The translations under genes were made by a program, and so were the position numbers. The notes beneath the pieces were generated by a model. That model did not search any database and was not told the DNA's origin. It worked only from the letters and a program-made list of their open reading frames with translations. From JAPKZH01 sp963715635 (GTDB lineage: Bacteria > Acidobacteriota > Aminicenantia > Aminicenantales > UBA4085): 64,000 nt of DNA. The stretch is taken from contig OY970261.1 in the NCBI GenBank assembly GCA_963715635.1, positions 2,170,001 through 2,234,000 of the forward strand, in the 5' to 3' direction. Shown here piece after piece: positions 30,253 through 37,243 of the stretch. Every line of letters starts with the position of its first letter. The stretch's first letter is position 1.

Positions 30253-30834
30253 TTAGATGCCTTGGCGTTGGAATACCAGGGAAATTACGGGAATGCCATC
30301 GGGGATTTGAACCTCTCGGATTTCGTGAATAATCCCTTTCTCAACTGCGAAATTGGCATCCTTTGTTTGGGCTTGAAGAAAAAGGCCTGCGACTTCATCT
30401 TCGGTAAGTTTGGTATGCCGGGAAATGACCGCTCCGATTCTCTTCTGGTTGCTAAGAACCCCGTCTAATCTTTCCCGTAAATCCTTCTCCTCAAATCTCT
30501 GCCCTTGATTCGCATTGAATCCGACACCGTGGAACATGAATGTTGCAGTAGATGTAGCATAACGTTTCTTTCCAGCTAAGAATATAACATTTCCGATGGA
30601 ATCCACGTTGCTGACATTATGCATTATCAATTCAAAAGGCATTCCCTTTAAGACGTTGTATAGATTCATCCCCTCCATTACCATGCCGCCCGGAGTGGAA
30701 AGTAACAAGGCAACTTTTTGAACTTTCAAGTTGGCGCAATTGCTCATAACGGCAATAAGACTCTCGATCGTTTTTAAGCTGATTTCCGCCGAAAAAGAAA
30801 TATAAACAAGGGGTGCACCTACAGGTATTTCCAT
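30253..30834 (-). CDS. ClpP-like serine protease
   Basis: The 193-residue product has the ClpP/crotonase-like fold signature: VALLLSTPGGMVMEGM (oxyanion Gly-Gly), VSNVDSIGNVIFLAGKKRYA with the candidate nucleophile Ser, and TATFMFHGVG with the candidate catalytic His. The Asp is probably in KDANFAVEKGIIHEI. No Clp ATPase is encoded nearby. Phages use such proteins as capsid maturation or SppA/ClpP-type proteases; here there is no capsid gene. It is the last gene before the right attachment site, on the minus strand. Confidence 0.7.
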   Translation of the reverse strand: MEIPVGAPLVYISFSAEISLKTIESLIAVMSNCANLKVQKVALLLSTPGGMVMEGMNLYNVLKGMPFELIMHNVSNVDSIGNVIFLAGKKRYATSTATFMFHGVGFNANQGQRFEEKDLRERLDGVLSNQKRIGAVISRHTKLTEDEVAGLFLQAQTKDANFAVEKGIIHEIREVQIPDGIPVISLVFQRQGI

Positions 30835-30910
30835 TGCTAAAAACTCCTTACCGGAGCTATTTATAATTATGGCATTATAGTTTAGGATGTCAATAGAATA
30901 TTTTTGAAAA

Positions 30911-30937
30911 ATTGACGGGATTTTTGACGTCCTTGAA
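30911..30937 (+). repeat. Right TTGACG arm repeat of element 2
   Basis: ATTGACGGGA then TTTTTGACGTCCTTG, nearly the same as 20501-20524. A related copy (TTGACGGGATTATTGG) lies at 30152-30167. Just after it come two AAT(A/G)CCTAAGA repeats (30952-30973). These are likely integrase arm sites before the right core. Confidence 0.5.
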
Positions 30938-31013
30938 CGGGAATACCTAAGAATATTAGAGAATGCCTAAGACACTTTCTCGGGGAAAAACGATTTTCCA
31001 GGGAGGCTTTTAA

Positions 31014-31056
31014 GGATTAGGAATCCCTTGCTCTATCCATACTGAGCTACAGGCGC
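31014..31056 (-). pseudogene. Displaced 5' half of host tRNA-Arg(CCU); right attachment site
   Basis: The minus strand reads GCGCCTG, the D-arm and the anticodon arm up to GGATTCCTAATCC and then changes to element DNA, so T-arm and 3' acceptor are missing. It matches the intact tRNA at 20325-20402 with one difference in the D-loop. Joined with 5220-5263 it rebuilds the presumed host gene. It still has its own promoter upstream. Confidence 0.8.
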
Positions 31057-31078
31057 ACCCTGCGCTGATCGCGGATTC

Positions 31079-31107
31079 AATATAGCGGATTGCCTCTGAT
31101 TTTGCAA
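31079..31107 (-). promoter_or_regulatory. Original host promoter of the split tRNA-Arg
   Basis: Minus strand: TTGCAA (31107-31102), 17-base spacer, TATATT (31084-31079), 22 bases before the tRNA 5' end. It now drives a half-tRNA that reads into element 2 behind the ClpP-like gene's promoter region. Confidence 0.55.
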
Positions 31108-31162
31108 TCAGGTTAGACACAACTTGCGAGATCGCGCCGCTTCTCTTGGGTCGAGGCTTTTC

Positions 31163-32792
31163 CTATTTTCTCAAGCCCCGGACAAAACTCCTCAAGTGCT
31201 CTAGGATGGATTTCTTGTTCGTGCCGGCCTGGATGTCCTTTTCGGACAGCTCCTTGATCTTCCGCAAAAATTCTTCGTTTTGCTTGTTGCGAGCACTGAC
31301 AATCTCGGCGATCACCTCGGCCAGGGCAGGAATCTGGCCGAGCAGGGCGCCAAAATCTTCCGCTTCGATCTCTAAAAGCTCCGATTCTTCGTCAACGATC
31401 CCCGTCGCGGTTCTTGGCATCCCTGTGAAAAGCGACATTTCGCCAAAGATGCCGCCCGGACCGACGGCGAATTCCGAGAGATATTTTTTGCCGTTTTCTT
31501 CATAGACGATCTCTCCGCGGATCTTTCCTTTGGCCACGACGAAACTGCTTGTCCCCTTGTCTCCCTGCCGGAAAAGCACTTCGCCTTTCGTGTAGGCGTG
31601 CCGGTCCACAATCGAGGCCAGGGACCTAAGCTCTTTTTCTGAAACGATAAGATCCTCGGCTTTTTCTCCCGGCCGGCCACGCAGGAAGGATGAATACATC
31701 AGGTCCAAGAATGTCCTTTCTTGTTCGCTCTCCCTTGAAGGGACGGCCGGTTCAACTGGGCCGGTCGGTTTTTCGCGGACGGCCGCCAGAGCATCCCGGA
31801 CTTGATCGCCGAGGGCGATGGCCACCTCGATTTTTTTCCGGCGTAGCTTGTACCAGGCCAGCCTTCCGACCTCGCTGACGATCGAGTTTTTCCTGGCAAA
31901 ATCCGTGATCCAGAATTTGAGGAGATAGGAGACTCCGACATCATCATAACTTGTGATAAAGGCCAGGGGGGCCGGGGCCTTCAACACATCGGGGCAATCC
32001 CGGGCCGCTTCGATCAAGGTCTGAATCACCTCGGCCGCCGGCGCTTTGTAGCTAATTTTGAAAGGCAGGATCAGCGCAGTCTTTGTGTCCGGCTGCGAAA
32101 AATTGACGATTCGTTCCGAAGCCACAATATTGTTCGGGATCACGACGACGTTGGAATGGCGGTCGAGGAGTCGCGTTTCCCGCCAATTGGTATCCACGAC
32201 AACGCCTTCGTGCGGCCCGATGCCGACCCAGTCTCCCCGGCTGAACGATTTCGTGAAATGGAGCGACATCCCCGAGAGGATATTGTTCAGAACACCCTGC
32301 AAAGCCAGGCCCAGGACCATTGTCAAGATTGCCGACGTGGCCAGAAAAGGCCCAATATCGGCTTTAGCGATGTTCTTGAGAACGACAAACAAGACGATGA
32401 GATAAATAATCCCCAGGATCAGGCCGTGCAGGACGTTCGGGCAAAGGATAGGGCTTGCGCTGTCGTGCATGCCAGGCCAGCAGGACGGCATCCAATAGCC
32501 GGATAAAAAAGAAGAAAATTAAAAAAATGAAGACGGCATTCAGGTATTGACGAAATTTATCGCTGACCGGAAGGGCCGCCTGTTTCATGATAATGATAGC
32601 CAGAAGAAAAACGGCCGGCAGGATGAGGCGTGTCAGAAAAACGCCCCCGGGGCTTTGCCGGGAAACGGAAAGCTTGGCCAGGATGATCCGCAACAAGAAA
32701 TAAATCCCCAAGGCGGCGATCAAAGTCAATAGGGAAATGGCCAAGTCCTGAAACAAAAAGGCCTGGGAAGCGCTTGGATTCGTCATAGCCAT
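31163..32792 (-). pseudogene. MscS-type channel with cyclic-nucleotide-binding domain, frameshifted
   Basis: Two frames make one gene. The first (from ATG 32792) gives a signal or membrane region and TM helices up to AWHARQRKPYPLP; the second continues NVLHGLILGIIYLIVLF, the MscS pore helix region (GPFLATSAILTMVLGLALQG), the beta domain (RGDWVGIGPHEG) and C-terminal MscS part, then a cNMP-binding domain (GEVLFRQGDKG ... GGIFGEMSLFTGMPRTATG). The frames part at about 32436-32442, where one extra base would explain the break. This is either a real inactivating mutation or a sequence error. It ends the cyclase/MBL cluster, so the channel was probably gated or tuned by cAMP. Confidence 0.75.
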
Positions 32793-32827
32793 GTGGTCTC
32801 CATGATAAGGATTTTAGATGCGATCGA

Positions 32828-33664
32828 TCAAAATTGTAAGCGCATTCCTCCTTGGGCGCAATCCGAGCGGGGAAAAGCTTTCTGGGCCAGGCGGCGGATA
32901 GCCCGGACTTGGCGGTCGGAATGGTCGGGGTTAAAATGGGACAGCAGCAGTTTTCGAACACCCGCTTGCCGCGCGATTTTCGTCCCTTCCAGCCAGGTGC
33001 TGTGGCCCCAACCACGGTGTCCTGCGGCGTATTCTTCGGGCGTAAACATGGCATCATAAACTAGACACGAAGCGCCGCGCACGAACGCGGCCAGCCGTTC
33101 GTCGAGGCCAGTCTCGGGGTGTTCGGTATCCGTGGCAAAAACAACCGCCCGACCGTTCCGCTCCAGCTTGTAGGCGACGCTCCCCTGCGGATGGATCAAG
33201 GGGCAGGTTGTGACCTTGATTCCACCCACCAGAATGCCTCGCCGGCCGACTTTTTTAAAAATCTTTTTGGATGGCGTTTCTTCCAACCTCATGGGAAATA
33301 GGGCACCTGACATCAAGCGGCTGAGGTTTCTTTTCGTCTCTTCCGGTTCGGTGAAAGAATAGATCGCGATTTTAACGCTTGGAGAAAAAAGCGGCGCAAA
33401 AAAAGGCAGGCCGATGACGTGGTCCAGGTGGAAATGTGTGAGAAGGAGGGTCAGATGGAGCGGCGTCGACCTTTTCTCCGCAACCAGCTTCTCTCCGAGC
33501 CCCCGCATTCCCGTGCCGGCATCGATAATCAGCATTTCGTTCGGGCCGGCCGCGACCGATGCACAAGACGTGCGTCCGCCGAATTCCAGAAAACGCCTGT
33601 CCGAGACAGGGACTGTCCCCCGCACGCCCCAAAATTCAAGCTCCATTCCGGCGCTTCCTTTCAT
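32828..33664 (-). CDS. MBL-fold metallo-hydrolase, possible cyclic nucleotide phosphodiesterase
   Basis: The 278-residue product has the metallo-beta-lactamase fold: LEFWGVRGTVPV at the start, the zinc motif THFHLDHVIG (about residue 77), later His in LIHPQGSVAY, Asp in FATDTEHP and His in LLLSHFNPDH. It resembles the ribonuclease Z/PhnP/CpdA-like group. Its ATG overlaps the adenylate cyclase stop by four bases (ATGA at 33664-33661), so the two are co-translated. That pairing makes cAMP hydrolysis a good guess, though phosphodiesters of RNA or DNA remain possible. Confidence 0.75.
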   Translation of the reverse strand: MKGSAGMELEFWGVRGTVPVSDRRFLEFGGRTSCASVAAGPNEMLIIDAGTGMRGLGEKLVAEKRSTPLHLTLLLTHFHLDHVIGLPFFAPLFSPSVKIAIYSFTEPEETKRNLSRLMSGALFPMRLEETPSKKIFKKVGRRGILVGGIKVTTCPLIHPQGSVAYKLERNGRAVVFATDTEHPETGLDERLAAFVRGASCLVYDAMFTPEEYAAGHRGWGHSTWLEGTKIARQAGVRKLLLSHFNPDHSDRQVRAIRRLAQKAFPRSDCAQGGMRLQF

Positions 33665-35772
33665 TTGACCTTCAGACTATAAACTGTGTCCCATTGCTTG
33701 GGCGGTGGATTCAGCCTGTAATTCTGGCAGCGATCGATATAAATCGCGGCGAGAGGATCGTTGGTCAATTTCCCGAATAGCGCAATCCCCCTCTCCCACT
33801 CCTGATTCCTGTAGGCCTCCAAGCCCTGATGGAAGAAGTCAATATTTTCGATTTCCGCCGGAGCCAGCTTATCTTTCTCGCCGATGATCTGAAAAACCCT
33901 GACCGGGATTTGTTTGCCGACAACCCTCAGGATGTCCGCTTGTCGGGCCGCTAGAATATCTTTCACTCGCTCATACGTTCCTTCCCCGGCCAGGATGGAG
34001 ACTTGATACTGTTTACAGGCGCTCTCGAGCCGGGCCGCCAGGTTGATCGTATCGCCCATGGCCGTGTAATCAAAACGCCGGCTTGACCCCATGTTCCCGA
34101 CTACGGCCGGGCCGGTGTTGAGGCCGATGCGCATCGTGATTTCATGGCCGTAGCGTTTCAGGAATTCAGGCCGGAGTTCCTTGAGCCGTTTCTGGCATTC
34201 CAGGGCTGCCCGGCAAGCCTTCAAAGCGTGGCTGGGTTCATCGAGCGGCGCATTCCAGAAGGAGACGATGGCGTCGCCCTCATACTTGTCGAGCGTGCCG
34301 CCCGCATTGAGAATGATGTCCGTCATCTCGGAGAGATAGGCGTTCAAGAGCTTGACCATTTCTTCAGGCGTCATCTTCTCCGAGATCGAAGTGAAGCCGG
34401 CGACATCCGAGAAAAACGATGTGATCTCCCGCTTCTCTCCTCCCAGTTGGAGCAGCTTGGGATTCTGGATGATGCGCTCGATGACAGCGGGACTCAGGTA
34501 ATGACGAAAAACACTTTTAATGAACCGGCGCTCCTTTCCTTCGATGCTATAGTTGAGGACAGAGGCTCCGATCAGAGTCAAGACAACGACAAATTCTGGA
34601 AAGACAAACTCCAGCCAGTACCCGAGAATAAAGGCGACACAAGCGGCGGCCCAGGGCACGGCCAGGCAGACAAGAAAAATGAGCGTAACCCTCCAGATCT
34701 TGTGGAGCAGCGACACGGAAACCCCGGCGAGCAAGGCCAGGATAAAGGCCAGGGCAAAGAGGATCATTTTGGCGGGGAGACGGATAAAATTTCGATTCAG
34801 CAGTGTATCCAAAGCGGCGGCCTGGATTTCGGTGCCGGGGATGACGGCGCTCAGCGGGCTGGATTTCAAATCAAGAAGGCCGACGGCGCTGAGCCCCACC
34901 ATGACGATTTTCCCGGCGAATTCCTTGGGCGGGATCTGGGCCGTCTTGCCCTCTTGGATCTGCGCCCAGGAGTTAATGAGCGTCGCAATCGGATAGGTCC
35001 GGTAGGTCCCCCTCTGATAGGTCCCGGTCCGGTAGGTCCCGGTCGGCCCGAAAAAGCGAATGATCATCTGGCCCGTTTCATCTGTTGGCACGCGGGCACT
35101 CTCTGGATGACCCTGAACAAAATTCGCCATGGCCACGGGGACGGAAGGGAACGTCAGGCCTTTATAGGAATATAAGAGAGGCAGCCTGCGGTAAATCCCG
35201 TCGCCATCCGGGTTCACGCGGACATTCCCCACTCCTTTTGAAGCCTGGAGGAAAATGGGGAGTGGCAGTGTGACGGATTGAAAAGACCCTCGAAACACCG
35301 GCAAAGCTCCGTTCTTCAGCGAAAAGCCTCGTAAAAGAGCTTCGGACGTCTGATCGCTTTCCTTATCTTCGATGCTCAAAAATATGGGGAACAGAATATT
35401 CCCAGTCTCGGCCATGGCCTCGGCCAGCTTCCGATCGTCCTCGAGGCCTGCCCTCGAGCTTTCTGTCATCGAAATATCGAAAAAGCAGGCCTTGGCGTCT
35501 CCGGCCTTCAAATATTTAATGAGATAGCTGTATATTTCCCTGGGCCAGGGCCAGGGCAAGCTCTGCTGTTTCTCATAGACATCCAGGCTGTACTGGTCGA
35601 CCAGGACCAGGACAATCTCCTTGCTGGCCCGGCCGGGGCTCGAAAAAAGCCGGAGCCTGGCATCCCAGGATTTCCACTCGAGCGCCTGAAAGAAATGGAG
35701 GGCATAAAGGGCAAGGCCGATACCGAATGCCGCGGCACCGACAAGGATCCCTCGGATGATCTTTTTATGCAT
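33661..35772 (-). CDS. CHASE2-domain adenylate cyclase (class III)
   Basis: The 703-residue product has an N-terminal membrane helix, a large extracytoplasmic CHASE2 sensor domain (about residues 25-330), three membrane helices (about 335-410), then a class III cyclase domain with metal Asp in FFSDVAGFTS and KYEGDAIVSFW, the adenine-selecting Lys/Asp pair suggested by LDKYEGD and TAMGDTIN, and the N-x3-R of INLAARLE. The C-terminus is a short tail with TPR-like helices. A local DNA repeat gives GTYRTGTYQRGTYRTYP in the CHASE2 domain. It begins the cAMP-type cluster with the MBL hydrolase and the cNMP-domain channel. Confidence 0.85.
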   Translation of the reverse strand: MHKKIIRGILVGAAAFGIGLALYALHFFQALEWKSWDARLRLFSSPGRASKEIVLVLVDQYSLDVYEKQQSLPWPWPREIYSYLIKYLKAGDAKACFFDISMTESSRAGLEDDRKLAEAMAETGNILFPIFLSIEDKESDQTSEALLRGFSLKNGALPVFRGSFQSVTLPLPIFLQASKGVGNVRVNPDGDGIYRRLPLLYSYKGLTFPSVPVAMANFVQGHPESARVPTDETGQMIIRFFGPTGTYRTGTYQRGTYRTYPIATLINSWAQIQEGKTAQIPPKEFAGKIVMVGLSAVGLLDLKSSPLSAVIPGTEIQAAALDTLLNRNFIRLPAKMILFALAFILALLAGVSVSLLHKIWRVTLIFLVCLAVPWAAACVAFILGYWLEFVFPEFVVVLTLIGASVLNYSIEGKERRFIKSVFRHYLSPAVIERIIQNPKLLQLGGEKREITSFFSDVAGFTSISEKMTPEEMVKLLNAYLSEMTDIILNAGGTLDKYEGDAIVSFWNAPLDEPSHALKACRAALECQKRLKELRPEFLKRYGHEITMRIGLNTGPAVVGNMGSSRRFDYTAMGDTINLAARLESACKQYQVSILAGEGTYERVKDILAARQADILRVVGKQIPVRVFQIIGEKDKLAPAEIENIDFFHQGLEAYRNQEWERGIALFGKLTNDPLAAIYIDRCQNYRLNPPPKQWDTVYSLKVK

Positions 35773-35802
35773 AAAGAATCCGCACAGCGGAGGGATGTTT
35801 TG

Positions 35803-36720
35803 CTACTTCAAGGAATTCACGTACTGCTTGAATCTCTCTGTCCGAACAGCCTCAATCTTAGGAAGGGAGCCCAGCGATGCCATCTCTTTCTGAAGGCTGG
35901 CGATTCGGTCCTCGGGCGTGGGATGCGTTTTGAACCATCCTTTCCCCGATGCCGACGAAGAATCGCCGACCATGGTCTGGAGAAAACGCGTGATGCCGCT
36001 CGGGTCGAATCCCGTCTTGGCGCCGAATTTGACGGCCAGGCGGTCCGCTTCGTATTCGTATTTGCGGTCATACCCTCTCTCGATCAGCTGTTCGGCAATA
36101 TCGCCCAGCACGTTCTCGAAAATGTTCGTCAGCTGGGCCAGGTTTTCGGGGCCGTACCGCTGGGCGGCCTGCTGTCCGATGAGCTTGAAGGCATCCACCA
36201 AGCGCGACTTCTTGATAGACTGAAGCCCGTGCTTGGCGCACACATGCCCGACTTCATGAGACAGGATCAGGCCGAGTGATTCTTCATCTCGGCAGCGGCG
36301 CAGAAGACCTTTAGTGATGAAGATCATCCCGCCCGGCGCGGCCAGGGCATTCACTTCTTCGGTATCCAAGACCAGGAAATGCCAGCCAGCATAGATTTCG
36401 GGACGGTCCGAATAGACCGCCACGGCGTTCCCCACGAGGTTGATGTACTGCGTGAGATTGTCATTTTTATAAGCGGGATATTTGGAGAGAATCATGGCGG
36501 CCACGGATCGGCCGATGAAATATTCCTCCTCTTCGCTGATTTCCGAAAAGGTGCTGCGCACGGCTTCGCTTGTCTTGACAATCGCGTCCCTGTCCTTGCT
36601 GCTCATCTTCCCCTGAGTGGTCAGGATATCCGCCCCTTTCTGAACGACCGAGCAGCCGGCGAGGAATAGCCCTAGACCCGCGATGACAAGAACGGCGGCA
36701 AAAACCCGAGGCGCGCTCAT
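35803..36720 (-). CDS. M48-family zinc metalloprotease, lipoprotein
   Basis: The 305-residue product has a lipoprotein signal (LVIAGLGLFLAGC, Cys near residue 23), then an M48 peptidase domain: LILSHEVGHVCAKHG with the HExxH zinc site (about 155), and YEYEADRLAVKFGA giving the third ligand Glu. NALAAPGGMIFITKGLL is also typical of the family (BepA/LoiP group). It should act at the periplasmic side in envelope protein quality control. The ATG overlaps the stop of the SH3 gene by four bases. Confidence 0.85.
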   Translation of the reverse strand: MSAPRVFAAVLVIAGLGLFLAGCSVVQKGADILTTQGKMSSKDRDAIVKTSEAVRSTFSEISEEEEYFIGRSVAAMILSKYPAYKNDNLTQYINLVGNAVAVYSDRPEIYAGWHFLVLDTEEVNALAAPGGMIFITKGLLRRCRDEESLGLILSHEVGHVCAKHGLQSIKKSRLVDAFKLIGQQAAQRYGPENLAQLTNIFENVLGDIAEQLIERGYDRKYEYEADRLAVKFGAKTGFDPSGITRFLQTMVGDSSSASGKGWFKTHPTPEDRIASLQKEMASLGSLPKIEAVRTERFKQYVNSLK

Positions 36721-37202
36721 TTGGCACCTCGGAATTCGCCCAATTTGCCTTTTCTCAGAAAATCCTCGACCTGGGCCAGCACAGTCTTGAGCTGAAGCAT
36801 TTGATCGACTCCGGCAAAATTCATGTCCGCATGCTTGGCCTTGTAGCTGTCTTCGACCTGTTTATTGAAGCCTTTTCCGGCCAGGGCCACCTCGGAGGCG
36901 GTGGCCTGCGTTTTCATGCTCTTGTCCATGGCCAGGAGGTTGAATTTCGTCACTTCCACGGCGCTCCCATGGATCCAGCCGACGACCCCGCCCGATGTTT
37001 TCACCTGGATCCAGCCGCCGGCTTCGCTCACTTTTTCGAGACGATCGCCCGCTTTAAGGGCGGCCAGCGCTTGTGAAAAATATTGGGGGCCTTTCCTCAG
37101 CTGGGTCGTCTGGATCTTGACGACCAATGTCTCGGCGGCGAGCGTAACGGCCAGGACCAAAAGGGTGGTCAATAATGCCGCGTAGAACCTTGGCTTTCGC
37201 AT
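36717..37202 (-). CDS. Exported SH3-domain protein
   Basis: The 161-residue product starts at ATG 37202 with AAAGGAGGT upstream; an upstream in-frame ATG is not preferred. It has a signal peptide (RFYAALLTTLLVLAVTLAA), a bacterial SH3 domain (TTQLRKGPQYFSQALA ... GGWIQVKTSGGVVGWIHG, about residues 25-85) and a helical tail. It is co-translated with the M48 lipoprotease, so it may bind peptidoglycan or the protease's substrates. Confidence 0.75.
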   Translation of the reverse strand: MRKPRFYAALLTTLLVLAVTLAAETLVVKIQTTQLRKGPQYFSQALAALKAGDRLEKVSEAGGWIQVKTSGGVVGWIHGSAVEVTKFNLLAMDKSMKTQATASEVALAGKGFNKQVEDSYKAKHADMNFAGVDQMLQLKTVLAQVEDFLRKGKLGEFRGAK

Positions 37203-37243
37203 GGCGACCTCCTTTGTTGTCGTTTCAATCATAGGCAAAAGGT

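Larger units (their letters stand above)
20360..31026. mobile_element. Integrative element 2, about 10.7 kb, phage-satellite-like
   Basis: Bounded by core copies GGATTAGGAATCC at 20360-20372 and 31014-31026. Left end: integrase 2 pointing at the tRNA. Content in order: integrase, two hypotheticals, AlpA-like HTH, divergent HTH, hypotheticals, terminase large subunit, PC4-like protein, terminase small subunit-like protein, repeat array, RepA-like helicase, HTH, XRE repressor-like, a plus-strand hypothetical and a ClpP-like protease. TTGACG-type direct repeats lie near both ends (20501-20524, 30911-30937). There is no portal, capsid, protease-scaffold or tail gene, and the size is that of a phage satellite. 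Confidence 0.7.

Noticed and set aside
34144..35175. 343-codon plus-strand ORF opposite the adenylate cyclase gene
   Set aside because: Shadow of a GC-rich gene. The minus-strand frame encodes a clear CHASE2-cyclase; the plus frame has no family likeness.
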